A DNA stretch of 64,000 bases from Candidatus Dormiibacterota bacterium (GCA_003153505.1 PLZA01000052.1:1-64000); one strand, 5' to 3'; positions 8,021 through 17,510 are shown, numbered from the stretch's first letter. Translations and numbers: made by a program. The notes: generated by a model from the sequence alone, not told the origin.

Positions 8021-9917
8021 CCGCAAGGAGCCCAAGGGTCGCACCGTCTCGCGCGAGCGGATCGACGGGTATCTCCCGATCGGGGCCTATGGGCTGATCG
8101 GCGACTGCCGCTCGGCGGCACTGGTCGGTCAGGACGGCAGCATCGACTGGCTCTGCCTGCCCCGATTCGACGACGACGCGCTCTTTGGCCGGATCCTCGA
8201 CGCGAGCCGGGGTGGGAGCTGGCAACTCCATCCGGACGAGCCGCACCAGGTGCATCAGCGCTACCGGGACCGGACCAATCTGCTCGATACCGTCTTCGCC
8301 ACCGGGACCGGCGTGGTCGTGGTCACCGACTTCATGCCGGTTGACGAGCACAGCGTCGTCCAGCACGCCAAGCCCCACAACCATGCCCGTGTGATCAGGT
8401 TGGTGGAGTGCCTCGCCGGCGAGATGACCATGCACCACGTCTTCGATCCCGCCCCAGGGTTCGCTCGCCTGCCGGTGTCGCTCAGCATTGATGACGGCCA
8501 GCTCCACGCCGATTCCCAGAAGCTCCATCTCTGTCTGAGCTCGACCGTCGAGCTGGACGGACCCGACGACAGCTTTCACGTTCGCGCGACCGACGCTGTC
8601 GCGTTCGCACTGCACACGGGGGTGGCCGGGACCTGCCGGGCAAGACCGTGGAGCGTCGAGCGAGCTCGTGCTTCGCTGCGTGACAGTCAGCGCTACTGGT
8701 GGCGATGGGTCGGCCAGGTCGACTACCACGGCCCCTACCAGCAGCATGTGTGGCGATCGGCGCTCGCGCTCAAGCTCATGACCTATGCGCCCACCGGCGC
8801 GATCATCGCCGCTCCGACGACGAGCCTTCCCGAGGACATCGGCGGCGAGCGCAACTGGGACTATCGATTCACATGGTTGCGGGATGCGGCGTTCACGCTC
8901 TACGCATTCTTTCAACTCGGGCTCACCGATGAGGCGACCGCGTATTTCGACTGGCTCACCCACCGGCATCTCACTGACCGCACGTCCTTGGATATCCCCA
9001 ACCTCTTCGACCTGAGCGGGCACGCGCACCCCACCGAGCACACCCTCGACCACCTCGAGGGATATCGCGGTTCCAGGCCGGTGCGCGTCGGCAACGCCGC
9101 CGTCGATCAATTGCAGCTCGACGTGTACGGCGAGGTGCTCGACAGCGCCTATGTGTTCGCCCGCTTCGGTGGCGGCGTCATCAGCGACACGCTCTGGGAG
9201 GAGCTGAGCAACATCGTCGAGATCGCGATTCGGCGCTGGGAGGAGCCCGACTCATCGATCTGGGAAGTGCGCAGCGAGCGCCGCCAGTACGTGTACAGCA
9301 AGCTGATGTGCTGGGTCGCGGTCGATCGCGGCATCCGCATCGCGGATCGCTACGACCTGCCGTACGACAGGCCTTCGTGGCGGCGTGCGCGTCTGCGCAT
9401 CCATCGTGCCATCACGGATCGCGGCTGGTCGGAGCACCGCCATTCCTTCACACAGGAGTTCGACAGCGACGCGCTCGATGCCTCGATCCTGCGCATGCTC
9501 CAGGTGCGCTTCCTCCGCGACAAGGATCCGCGTCTGCACGCGACGGTTCGCGCCATTGCGCAACACCTCGGCGAAGGTGTGCTCGTCAACCGATACCGGA
9601 TGGACGAGAGCGAGGACGGGCTGCGTGGCGAGGAGGGCGCGTTCTTCCTCAGCTCATTCTGGCTGGTCGACGCGCTCGCGCACTGTGGCGAGCTCGAGGA
9701 GGCGGAGCGCCGCTTCGAGCGCCTGCTTCACTTCAGCTCACCGCTCGGCTTGTTCTCGGAGGAGGTGGACGTGCGCAGCGGCCAGCTGCTCGGCAACTTC
9801 CCGCAGGCGTTCACGCACCTGGCGCTCGTGGGCGCCGCTGTCAATATCGAGCGCGCCCGCCGGCGCACGCTCGGGGTCAAGGGACTGCGCAAGCCCGGAG
9901 GTCTCCCGAGGCGCTGA
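7986..9917 (+). CDS. GH15 family glycoside hydrolase (glucoamylase/trehalase type)
   Basis: Protein of 643 aa with no signal peptide, so cytoplasmic. The N-terminal part has IGAYGLIGDCRSAALVGQDGSIDWLCLPRFD, quoted here in two blocks as family signature GLIGD and GSIDWLC. The catalytic (alpha/alpha)6 barrel follows: RNWDYRFTWLRDAAFT, IWEVRSERRQYVYSK, GLRGEEGAFFLSSFWL and a late GNFPQAFTHLAL. Acid/base glutamates are likely within the GEEGAF and SEEVD segments. This subgroup includes bacterial glucoamylases and mycobacterial-type trehalases; which substrate is used cannot be told from sequence. Starts at ATG 7986 or 7992, inside the end of the TPR gene, so coupled translation is likely. Confidence 0.9.
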   Translation: MTMTRAPRTSTSRKEPKGRTVSRERIDGYLPIGAYGLIGDCRSAALVGQDGSIDWLCLPRFDDDALFGRILDASRGGSWQLHPDEPHQVHQRYRDRTNLLDTVFATGTGVVVVTDFMPVDEHSVVQHAKPHNHARVIRLVECLAGEMTMHHVFDPAPGFARLPVSLSIDDGQLHADSQKLHLCLSSTVELDGPDDSFHVRATDAVAFALHTGVAGTCRARPWSVERARASLRDSQRYWWRWVGQVDYHGPYQQHVWRSALALKLMTYAPTGAIIAAPTTSLPEDIGGERNWDYRFTWLRDAAFTLYAFFQLGLTDEATAYFDWLTHRHLTDRTSLDIPNLFDLSGHAHPTEHTLDHLEGYRGSRPVRVGNAAVDQLQLDVYGEVLDSAYVFARFGGGVISDTLWEELSNIVEIAIRRWEEPDSSIWEVRSERRQYVYSKLMCWVAVDRGIRIADRYDLPYDRPSWRRARLRIHRAITDRGWSEHRHSFTQEFDSDALDASILRMLQVRFLRDKDPRLHATVRAIAQHLGEGVLVNRYRMDESEDGLRGEEGAFFLSSFWLVDALAHCGELEEAERRFERLLHFSSPLGLFSEEVDVRSGQLLGNFPQAFTHLALVGAAVNIERARRRTLGVKGLRKPGGLPRR

Positions 9918-9933
9918 CTGCATAAGTATGCAG
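9918..9933. promoter_or_regulatory. ArgR (ARG box) operator candidate of the arginine operon
   Basis: CTGCATAAGTATGCAG is a perfect 7-bp inverted repeat with a 2-bp centre, close to actinobacterial ARG boxes (TGCATA half-sites). It overlaps the expected -35 position of the argC promoter, so ArgR binding would block RNA polymerase. The operon encodes its own argR. Confidence 0.65.
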
Positions 9934-9941
9934 GTGACCCG

Positions 9942-9947
9942 TATACT
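9942..9947 (+). promoter_or_regulatory. -10 element of argC, leaderless arrangement
   Basis: TATACT ends 8 nt before the argC GTG, so transcription should start at or beside the start codon. Confidence 0.6.
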
Positions 9948-9955
9948 GCTCTGTC

Positions 9956-10981
9956 GTGGCCCAGTCGAAACCGCTTCGCGCCGCCGTCGTCGGCTCCACC
10001 GGGTACATCGGCATGCAATGCACCGCTCTGCTCGCCGGTCATCCCGATGTGGAGCTGACACGCGTCCTCGGCCGCAGCAGCGCCGGGAGCCGCTACTGCG
10101 ACGTGGTTCCGGGAAGCGGGGTCGAGATGATCATCGAGGACAGCCTCGATCCCGGTGCGGCGGACGTGATCATGGCGGCGCTGCCCCACACAGTCGCGGC
10201 GTCATTGGCGCCCGGCTGGCTCGCGGCAGGCGCAACCGTCATCGACTGCTCCGCGGATTTCCGCCTGCGCGATGCAGCCGCGTATCAGCAGTGGTACGGC
10301 GTTGCGCATCCGTCACCGGACCTCCTCGGAGAGGCTGTGTACGCGATGGTCGAGCTCGAGCGCGCGCACCTCGCATCCGCCAATCTCATCGCGGTGCCGG
10401 GCTGCTATCCGACGGCCGCGCTGCTCGCCTGCGTGCCCGCGCTCCGTGCAGGGTTGATCGAACCGGACATCGTCGTCGACGCCAAGAGCGGGGTCAGCGG
10501 TGCCGGTCGCGAGGCGAAGGTCGCCAATCTCTTCGCGGAAGTCAACGAGTCGGTGCACGCCTATGGCGTCGCTGGACACCGCCACAAGTCCGAGATGCTC
10601 CAGCAGCTGCGTGTGGCCGCCGACGGTGATGTCCGGTTCACGTTCGTGCCCCATCTGATCCCGATGACCCGCGGCATCCTCGCCACCGCCTATCTGCGCC
10701 CGCGCCCTGGCGTGACCGAGACGCAGTTCCGCGACGTGTACGCGGCGTTCTGCGCCACCAGCCCGTTCCTCGACCACGTCGACAGGCCTCCGGCGACCAA
10801 GAGCGTGACCGGCACCAACCGCGCTGCGATCCACGCCGGATGGCAGGACGGCACGGCGGTTGTCACCGTGGCGATCGACAACCTCGGCAAGGGTGGCGGC
10901 GGGCAGGCTGTCCACGCCATGAACGTTCGCTTCGGGTTCGACGAGACGGCCGGGCTGGAGTCCCGCGTCCTGTGGCCGTGA
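9956..10981 (+). CDS. argC: N-acetyl-gamma-glutamyl-phosphate reductase
   Basis: Protein of 341 aa, the usual ArgC length. It reduces N-acetylglutamyl-5-phosphate to the semialdehyde with NADPH, the third step of arginine synthesis. The Rossmann motif VVGSTGYIG is at residues 11-19; the active cysteine is in VPGCYPTAA; SGVSGAGR and HRHKSEM give further family signatures. GTG 9956 follows a -10 TATACT by only 8 nt and has no Shine-Dalgarno, indicating a leaderless message. It is the first gene of a tight seven-gene operon; its stop overlaps argJ by 4 nt. Confidence 0.96.
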   Translation: MAQSKPLRAAVVGSTGYIGMQCTALLAGHPDVELTRVLGRSSAGSRYCDVVPGSGVEMIIEDSLDPGAADVIMAALPHTVAASLAPGWLAAGATVIDCSADFRLRDAAAYQQWYGVAHPSPDLLGEAVYAMVELERAHLASANLIAVPGCYPTAALLACVPALRAGLIEPDIVVDAKSGVSGAGREAKVANLFAEVNESVHAYGVAGHRHKSEMLQQLRVAADGDVRFTFVPHLIPMTRGILATAYLRPRPGVTETQFRDVYAAFCATSPFLDHVDRPPATKSVTGTNRAAIHAGWQDGTAVVTVAIDNLGKGGGGQAVHAMNVRFGFDETAGLESRVLWP

Positions 10982-12204
10982 CCGCGCCGGTCGCGCAGGC
11001 TCGCGCGGGCGTGTGCGCCCCGATCGGCTTTCGCGGCGGCGTGGCCGCGGCGGGGATCAGGGGCGACGGCGATGCCGCGCGCACTGATCTTGCGGTGATC
11101 CGGTCGGACACGCCGGCTGTCGCCGCGGGCGTCTTCACGCGCAACACGGTCAAGGCAGCGCCGGTGGTGATCTCCCAGCTCACGCTCCGGCGTGGGACGC
11201 CGATCTCGGCGGTCGTGGTGAACGCCGGCAACGCCAACGCGTGCACCGGCGCGCAGGGATTCCGCGACGCGCTGGTGATGTGCGCGACCGCAGGTGATGC
11301 GCTCGACCTCGACCCCGGCGATGTGCTCGTGTGCAGCACCGGCGTGATCGGCAGGCCGATGCCGATGGACCGCGTCGTGCGCGGGATTCGCGAGGCCGCC
11401 CTGTCGATGTCACCGGCTGCCGGTGGCGAGATCGCGCGCGCGATCATGACGACGGACACAGTCGCCAAGGTGGCGGAGGCCACGTTCGTCGAGGCCGGCG
11501 TGACGTACACGGTCGGCGGCACCGCGAAAGGCGCAGGGATGCTGCACCCGGATATGGCCACGTTGCTGGCCTTCATCACCACTGACGCACCCATCGACGC
11601 GAGCGTCCTGCAGCCCGCGCTGTCGCGGGTCACCGACAGCACCTTCAACTGCGTGACCGTCGACGGTGACACCTCCACCAACGACTCCTGCATCCTGCTC
11701 GCCAACGGCGCGGCGGGTGGGGCGACGTTCGCCCCGGGATCGAGCGCCGCACGCGCCTTCGAGAGCGCGCTCCTCCAGGTCTGCGACTCGCTCGCGGAGC
11801 AGCTCGTCGCCGATGCCGAGGGCGCCACACGCCACTTTCGTGTCGCGATCGAGGGTGCCGCCGACGCTGACGAGGCGCGCATCGCCGCCCGCGTCATCGC
11901 GCAGAGCCCTCTTGTCAAGACGGCGATTCACGGCGGCGATCCCAACTGGGGGCGCATCGTCGCCGCGCTCGGGCGCAGCGGCGCGACCTTCACGCTCGAT
12001 CGCTGCCGGGTCGCAATCGGTGGCCTCGTCGTCTTCGATCGAGGGGCTCCGGAAGCGGTCGAGGCCGACCGGATTCGGGTCGCCCTCTCACACCCGCGTC
12101 TCGACATCGACATCGATCTCGGCGCGGGCGACGCCTCCGGCCACGCGTGGGGCTGCGACCTGTCCGCCGACTACGTGCGCATCAACGCCGACTACACCAC
12201 CTGA
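10978..12204 (+). CDS. argJ: Bifunctional ornithine acetyltransferase / N-acetylglutamate synthase
   Basis: Protein of 408 aa from GTG 10978 (VTAPVAQARAGV), overlapping the argC stop as GTGA; the longer track ORF is an artefact. ArgJ moves the acetyl group from N-acetylornithine to glutamate, giving the cyclic pathway. The self-cleavage motif KGAGMLHPDMATLLAF is present, with the nucleophilic Thr after MA. TSTNDSC and HGGDPNWGRIVAALGRSG are the expected later signatures. Its presence explains why argA and argE are not needed here. Confidence 0.96.
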   Translation: MTAPVAQARAGVCAPIGFRGGVAAAGIRGDGDAARTDLAVIRSDTPAVAAGVFTRNTVKAAPVVISQLTLRRGTPISAVVVNAGNANACTGAQGFRDALVMCATAGDALDLDPGDVLVCSTGVIGRPMPMDRVVRGIREAALSMSPAAGGEIARAIMTTDTVAKVAEATFVEAGVTYTVGGTAKGAGMLHPDMATLLAFITTDAPIDASVLQPALSRVTDSTFNCVTVDGDTSTNDSCILLANGAAGGATFAPGSSAARAFESALLQVCDSLAEQLVADAEGATRHFRVAIEGAADADEARIAARVIAQSPLVKTAIHGGDPNWGRIVAALGRSGATFTLDRCRVAIGGLVVFDRGAPEAVEADRIRVALSHPRLDIDIDLGAGDASGHAWGCDLSADYVRINADYTT

Positions 12205-12227
12205 TACGGAGCAACCACCACACCACC

Positions 12228-13103
12228 ATGCCTGAACAGACCATCGACGAACGGATTCACCGCGCCGAGGTGCTCATCGAGGCACTCCCCTACATCAAGC
12301 GTTTCGCCGGCCACATTCTGGTGATCAAGGTCGGCGGCGCGGCGAGCGCCGCCGCCGACCTCGATGCGCTGCTCGAGGACGTCGTGCTCCTGCGCTTCGT
12401 CGGCATGCGACCGGTCATCGTCCATGGTGGAGGGGCGGAGATCAGCGCGTGGCAGGAGCGGATGGGCATCGAGACGAAGTTCGTGAACGGGCTCCGCGTG
12501 ACCGACGCGCCGACGATGGAGATCGCGAAGATGGTGCTCACGGGCAAGATCGGGCCGGACATCGTCGCCCGCATTCACACCCTGGGCGCGGGAGCGATCG
12601 GGCTCTCCGGGGAGGATGGACCGACGCTCCTCGTGCGTCCGCGATCCGAGGCGGGAGGCGCGGACCTCGGCTATGTCGGCGACGTTGCGCAGGTCAATGC
12701 CGAGCCACTCATGGCGATCCTCGACCAGGGGCGCATTCCAGTGATGGCGTCGATCGGCCTCGGATACGACGGCCAGGCGTACAACGTGAACGCGGACACC
12801 GTCGCCGCCGAGGTTGCGGTGGCGCTCCACGCCAGCAAGCTCATTCTCATGACCGACGTCGAGGGAGTCCGCGACGGCGACGGCACCCTGATCAGCGCGC
12901 TCGACGCCGCCCACGCCCGTGCGTTGCTTGGCAGCGGTGTCATCCACGACGGCATGATCCCCAAGGTCGAGGCCGCGATCCGGGCGACAGACGGTGGCTG
13001 TGCGACGCATATCATCGACGCCCGCGTACCCCACGCTCTGCTCCTCGAGCTGCTCACCGAACGTGGGGTCGGCACGATGCTCACGGGTGGTGAGACGGAG
13101 TGA
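12228..13103 (+). CDS. argB: Acetylglutamate kinase
   Basis: Protein of 291 aa from ATG 12228. It phosphorylates N-acetylglutamate, the second step and usual feedback point of arginine synthesis. Motifs: VIKVGGAA (ATP phosphate loop), VIVHGGGAEIS (substrate loop), NVNADTVAAEVA and DGMIPKVEAAI. The N-terminal helix (IDERIHRAEVLIEALPYIKRF) is the kind used by arginine-inhibited hexameric ArgB enzymes to interlock, so feedback control by arginine is likely. It lies 23 nt after argJ, the only real gap in the operon. Confidence 0.96.
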   Translation: MPEQTIDERIHRAEVLIEALPYIKRFAGHILVIKVGGAASAAADLDALLEDVVLLRFVGMRPVIVHGGGAEISAWQERMGIETKFVNGLRVTDAPTMEIAKMVLTGKIGPDIVARIHTLGAGAIGLSGEDGPTLLVRPRSEAGGADLGYVGDVAQVNAEPLMAILDQGRIPVMASIGLGYDGQAYNVNADTVAAEVAVALHASKLILMTDVEGVRDGDGTLISALDAAHARALLGSGVIHDGMIPKVEAAIRATDGGCATHIIDARVPHALLLELLTERGVGTMLTGGETE

Positions 13104-14326
13104 CTTCGGACGCGATGACACCGGTCGATGCGCTTGCCGCTCGCGCCAGGAGCGTGCTCATGGACACGTACCAGCGCCAGCCGATCGCCCTGCGCAGCGG
13201 CCACGGCGTCTGGGTCACCACCGACGACGGTCGTGAAATGCTCGACCTCGTCGCCGGGATCGCGGTGAACGTCCTCGGGCACAATCATCCGGCGCTGCGG
13301 CGGGCGATCGCAGACCAGGCCGCGACGCTGATGCACACCAGCAACCTGTATTACACCGAGCCGCAGCTGGAGCTTGCGGAGTTGCTGGTCGCGTCGGCGT
13401 TCCCGTCTCGTGTGTTCTTCTGCAACAGTGGCGCCGAAGCGAACGAAGGAGCCATCAAGCTGGCGCGCAAGTGGGGCAAGCTGCATCGTGACGGTGCGCA
13501 CGTCATCATCTGCGCGCAGGGAGCTTTCCACGGACGCACCATGGGTGCCCTTGCGGCAACCGCGAACCCGCGGTATCGCAAGCCGTTTGAGCCGCTGCCC
13601 AAGGGTTTCGTGCACGTGCCGTACGACGATCTCGTCGCCCTCGAGCAATCGATCGACAGTGCGACCTGCGCGGTGATGCTCGAACCCATCGAGGGAGAGA
13701 GCGGCGTGATCCCACTCCAGCCTGGCCGGCTGGCGGCGGTTCGGCGGCTCTGCGACGAGCGCAACGTGCTGCTCATCCTCGACGAGGTCCAGACCGGCAT
13801 GGGCCGCACCGGCCGCTGGTGGGCGTATCAGCACGAGGAGGCGGCGCCCGACGTGATGACCGTCGCGAAAGCACTGGGTGGTGGCGTTCCGATCGGCGCC
13901 ATCCTCGCCGCGCCTCGCGCGGACGTCTTCGAGCCTGGCGACCATGGGTCCACGTTCGGCGGTGGGGCACTGGCATGTGCGGCAGCAGTCGCGGTGATGC
14001 GCACGGTCGAGAGCGAAGGACTCGTCGAGCACGCGGCTGCAGTCGGTGACTATCTGGCCGAATCGTTGAGCGCACTCGCCGGCAGCGGTGCGCCGGTAGC
14101 GGGCGTTCGCGGCCGCGGCCTGATGCTCGGAGTCGCGTTGACCCGTGATGTCGCCCGTGACGTCGCCGCAGCCGCGCTGGACGAAGGCTTGATCGTCAAT
14201 GCCATCGGCGAGCGGACGCTCCGTCTCGTGCCGCCGCTGATCATCACTCGCGACGAGGTCGATGAGGCGGTTCGGCGCCTGGGCAAAGCCTTCGAGTCGG
14301 TTGCCGCACGGAGCTCTGACTCGTGA
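13100..14326 (+). CDS. argD: Acetylornithine aminotransferase
   Basis: Protein of 408 aa, class III PLP aminotransferase. It forms N-acetylornithine from the semialdehyde with glutamate as donor. Motifs: FFCNSGAEANEGAIKLAR, GAFHGRTMGALAAT, LILDEVQTGMGRTG and the PLP lysine in VAKALGGGVPIGA. The start is GTG 13100, overlapping the argB stop by 4 nt; ATG 13115 is possible. In many bacteria ArgD also serves lysine synthesis. Confidence 0.95.
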   Translation: MTSDAMTPVDALAARARSVLMDTYQRQPIALRSGHGVWVTTDDGREMLDLVAGIAVNVLGHNHPALRRAIADQAATLMHTSNLYYTEPQLELAELLVASAFPSRVFFCNSGAEANEGAIKLARKWGKLHRDGAHVIICAQGAFHGRTMGALAATANPRYRKPFEPLPKGFVHVPYDDLVALEQSIDSATCAVMLEPIEGESGVIPLQPGRLAAVRRLCDERNVLLILDEVQTGMGRTGRWWAYQHEEAAPDVMTVAKALGGGVPIGAILAAPRADVFEPGDHGSTFGGGALACAAAVAVMRTVESEGLVEHAAAVGDYLAESLSALAGSGAPVAGVRGRGLMLGVALTRDVARDVAAAALDEGLIVNAIGERTLRLVPPLIITRDEVDEAVRRLGKAFESVAARSSDS

Positions 14327-14820
14327 GTGCCAGCGCACCACGGCTGGTGGGGCCGGCGGCGAAACCCGCGCGCCACCGCGCCATCCTCGCACTCGTCCGC
14401 GGCGGGGTCATCCGCACTCAGGACGATCTCGTGTCCGAGCTGCATCGCAGGCGCTTTCCGGTCACCCAGGCAACGGTGAGCCGTGACATCCGCGAGCTCG
14501 GTCTTCTCCGCGTCCACGATGATGCCGGACCCCGCTACATGGCACCGGTTGCCGAGCTCGACGTCGAGCAGACGATGCAGCGGCTCCGCAATGCCATCCG
14601 CGAGCACGTGCAGGCGATCGAATTCGTCGACCTCTTCGGCATCGTGCACACTGCACCGGGCTGCGCGCCCCTGGTGGGCGGTGCACTCGACGGCTCGCGG
14701 TTCGAGGAGGTCGCCGGGACCATCGCCGGCGATGACACGGTGCTGGTGATCGCACGCTCGAGACCCGCGGCACAGCGTCTTCTGCTCCGCCTCAACACGA
14801 TGTCCGAGGAGGACGCGTGA
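14323..14820 (+). CDS. argR: Arginine repressor
   Basis: Protein of 165 aa with the ArgR architecture. The N-terminal winged HTH has the signature VTQATVSRDIRELGLL; the C-terminal oligomerisation domain contains GTIAGDDTVLVIAR, whose adjacent Asp pair binds arginine. The start is GTG 14323, overlapping argD by 4 nt. It is embedded in the operon that it probably controls through the palindrome at 9918-9933, making the circuit autoregulatory. Confidence 0.95.
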   Translation: MSASAPRLVGPAAKPARHRAILALVRGGVIRTQDDLVSELHRRRFPVTQATVSRDIRELGLLRVHDDAGPRYMAPVAELDVEQTMQRLRNAIREHVQAIEFVDLFGIVHTAPGCAPLVGGALDGSRFEEVAGTIAGDDTVLVIARSRPAAQRLLLRLNTMSEEDA

Positions 14821-16067
14821 GCGCGCGCGAACGCTGCGTGCTCGCCTACAGCGGCGGCCTCGACACGTCGGTCGCGATCCGCTGGCTGCAGGAGGAGCTC
14901 GGCTACGACGTCATCACGCTGACCGCCGATCTGGGTGAGTCCAAGGACGTCGACGCGGTCGCGACCAAGGCACTGCGCACCGGAGCGCTCAGCGCGCACG
15001 TCGCCGACGCGCGCCGGGTGTTCGTCGACTCCTTCTGTTTTCCAACCCTCGCCGCCGGCGCGCTGTACGAGGGCGTCTACCCGCTGGCCACCGCGCTCGC
15101 GCGTCCCCTGATCGCCAAGCTGCTGGTCGACGTCGCGCGCGAGGAGGGAGCGATCGCGGTGGCGCACGGTTGCACCGGGAAGGGCAACGACCAGGTCCGG
15201 TTCGACGTCGCCGTTGGTGCGCTCGCGCCCGAGCTTCGTGTGGTCGCGCCGGTGCGCGACTGGGACATGGGTCGCCCTCAGGAGCTGGACTACGCAGCCA
15301 GGCATGGCATCGAGGTCCCCGTGACCAAGAGCTCCCCGTACTCCGTGGATGCGAACCTCTGGGGTCGCAGCATCGAGGCAGGGGTGCTCGAGGACCCGTG
15401 GATCGAGCCCCCACCCGACGTCTACGAGTGGACCGCGAGCGAGCACACCGCGGGTGTCGTCGTCGAGATCGGGTTCGAGCGCGGTGTCCCGGTGGCGCTC
15501 GACGGGCGCGTCCTCGAGGGCGACCGGCTCGTCGCCGAGCTCAACACGATCGCCGGGGCGCGCGGCATCGGACGCATCGACCATGTCGAGAACCGTCTGG
15601 TCGGCATCAAGTCGCGCGAGATCTACGAGGCTCCCGCGGCGGTCACGCTGCACGTCGCGCATCACGCGCTCGAGAGCCTCACGATCACTCGTGACGTGGC
15701 GCGATTCCAGCGCATCGTCGGTGATGAGTGGGCGCGGCTGGTGTACGACGGGCTGTGGTTCTCGGCGCTGCGTACCGCGCTCGATGCGTTCGTCCAGGAG
15801 ACCCAGGTCCACGTCACCGGCGTGGTGCGTGTGCGCCTCGAGGGCGGTGCCGCCCGGGTCATCGGCCGGCGCGCCGACCGATCGCTCTACAGCAACAACC
15901 TCGCGACCTACGATCGCGTCAGCGACACGTTCGACCACGCATCGGCGCGCGGTTTCATCGAGTTGTTCGGCCTGCCGCTGCGCACGCAGACGAGGGTGCA
16001 GGGAGCGCTCGAGGACTCCGCCCCGCTGCATGTCGAGCGGCGCACGCAACGGCGTGGCGACTCCTGA
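14817..16067 (+). CDS. argG: Argininosuccinate synthase
   Basis: Protein of 416 aa. It joins citrulline and aspartate with ATP. The PP-loop AYSGGLDTSVAIRW is near residue 9 and GCTGKGNDQVRFD is the citrulline/aspartate-site signature; KSREIYEAPAA lies in the C-terminal domain. The start is GTG 14817, overlapping argR by 4 nt. argF (ornithine carbamoyltransferase), which would supply citrulline, is not in the operon. Confidence 0.96.
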   Translation: MSARERCVLAYSGGLDTSVAIRWLQEELGYDVITLTADLGESKDVDAVATKALRTGALSAHVADARRVFVDSFCFPTLAAGALYEGVYPLATALARPLIAKLLVDVAREEGAIAVAHGCTGKGNDQVRFDVAVGALAPELRVVAPVRDWDMGRPQELDYAARHGIEVPVTKSSPYSVDANLWGRSIEAGVLEDPWIEPPPDVYEWTASEHTAGVVVEIGFERGVPVALDGRVLEGDRLVAELNTIAGARGIGRIDHVENRLVGIKSREIYEAPAAVTLHVAHHALESLTITRDVARFQRIVGDEWARLVYDGLWFSALRTALDAFVQETQVHVTGVVRVRLEGGAARVIGRRADRSLYSNNLATYDRVSDTFDHASARGFIELFGLPLRTQTRVQGALEDSAPLHVERRTQRRGDS

Positions 16068-17493
16068 GCGGCGGGCGCGCGGCGCGGCGCGCCCCACCAA
16101 GGTGTGGGCCGGCCGCCTGAGCGCGCGGACCTCCGAGCAGCTCGAACGATACACATCGAGCCTCGCGGTCGACCGGCGTCTCGGCGCCGACGATGTTGCC
16201 GGCTCGCGTGCTCACGCGCGCATGCTGCGCAGCATCGGCGTGCTGACGGCGGCGCAACACCGCGCAATCGATGCGGGGCTGCGCGCCATCGCCGCCGAAC
16301 TGTCGAGTGGCGTCTTCACGGTGTCTCCAGGCGACGAGGACATCCATACAGCCGTCGAGCGCCGGCTGTTCGAGCTCGCGGGCCCCGTCGCGGGCATGCT
16401 GCACACGGGGCGCAGCCGCAACGACCAGGTCGCGACCGACCTGCGCATGTGGGCTCGGCGCGCGTGCACCGACCTGCTGGTGGCGCTCGCCGGGTTGCAG
16501 GAGGCCCTGATGACACGGGCCGGGGAGCATCGCACCGATCCGATGCCGGGATATACCCACCTGCAGCGCGCGCAGGTCGTGTCGCTTGGGCATCACCTGC
16601 TCGCCTATGTCGAGATGTTCGGCCGTGATGGCCTTCGCCTCGGCGCGGCGCGGCTCGCCTGCGACGAGTTGCCGCTCGGCAGCGGCGCGCTCGCTGGTTC
16701 CACGCTGCCGCTCGACCGTGAGCGGGTCGCCCACGAGCTCGGGTTCGGAAGGATCGCCGCCAACAGCATGGACGCCGTTGCCGACCGGGACTTCGCCGTG
16801 GAGCTCACCGCCGCGTGCGCGCTGACGATGGTGCACTGCTCGCGGCTCGGTGAGGAGCTGGTGCTGTGGTCGAGTGCCGAGTTCGGCTTCGCGAGCCTCC
16901 CCGACAGCCTCGCCACCGGCTCGTCGCTGATGCCTCAGAAAAAGAACGCCGACGTCGCGGAGCTGGCCCGGGGCAGAAGCGGGCGAGTGATCGGCGATGT
17001 GGTCGCGCTGCTCAGTGTCCTCAAGGGTCTGCCCCTCACGTACAACCGCGACCTGCAGGAGGACAAGGAGCCGCTCTTCGACGCGGTCGACACGACGGCG
17101 GCGACCATGCGGATGCTCACCGAGGTCATGTCAGCGGTGCGCTTCGACGTCGCGGCGATGCGCCGGGCTGCTGCCGATCCGGCGCTCCAGGCAACCGACA
17201 TCGCGGAGTACCTGGTCGCCAACGGAGTCCCGTTCCGCGAGGCTCACACGATTGTCGGCGCGGTCGTGGCGCGAACACTCGCCGAGGGCCGGACCCTCGC
17301 CGATCTGAGCGTTGAGGAGTGGCGGGCAGCGTCCGATCGCTTCGGCCCGGGCGTCGTGCGGCTCTTCGATCCCGATGCTGCGCTCCGCCGCCGCGACGTC
17401 CCGGGAGGGCCGGGACCGAGGTCGGTGACGCGCCAGCTCGCCCGGGCGCGAACGATCGTGGCGCGTACGCGACGAGCCGCAGCGGGCGGCTGA
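16054..17493 (+). CDS. argH: Argininosuccinate lyase
   Basis: Protein of 479 aa from GTG 16054 (VATPERRARG); ATG 16030 gives 8 more residues, and the much longer track ORF is an artefact. It splits argininosuccinate to arginine and fumarate. Family motifs: KVWAGRLS, HTGRSRNDQVATDLR, YTHLQRAQVVSLGHHL and the signature GSSLMPQKKNADVAELARG with the catalytic serine. It overlaps the end of argG by 14 nt and closes the operon. Confidence 0.95.
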   Translation: MATPERRARGAARPTKVWAGRLSARTSEQLERYTSSLAVDRRLGADDVAGSRAHARMLRSIGVLTAAQHRAIDAGLRAIAAELSSGVFTVSPGDEDIHTAVERRLFELAGPVAGMLHTGRSRNDQVATDLRMWARRACTDLLVALAGLQEALMTRAGEHRTDPMPGYTHLQRAQVVSLGHHLLAYVEMFGRDGLRLGAARLACDELPLGSGALAGSTLPLDRERVAHELGFGRIAANSMDAVADRDFAVELTAACALTMVHCSRLGEELVLWSSAEFGFASLPDSLATGSSLMPQKKNADVAELARGRSGRVIGDVVALLSVLKGLPLTYNRDLQEDKEPLFDAVDTTAATMRMLTEVMSAVRFDVAAMRRAAADPALQATDIAEYLVANGVPFREAHTIVGAVVARTLAEGRTLADLSVEEWRAASDRFGPGVVRLFDPDAALRRRDVPGGPGPRSVTRQLARARTIVARTRRAAAGG

Positions 17494-17504
17494 CCCCGCG
17501 AACG

Positions 17505-17510
17505 TATCCT
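17505..17510 (+). promoter_or_regulatory. -10 element of the phosphoesterase gene, leaderless arrangement
   Basis: TATCCT lies 6 nt before GTG 17517, just after the argH stop. Confidence 0.5.

Noticed and set aside
15349-16053. N-terminal extension of the argH frame
   Set aside because: Antiparallel composition and overlap with argG; ArgH homology begins at about 16080.
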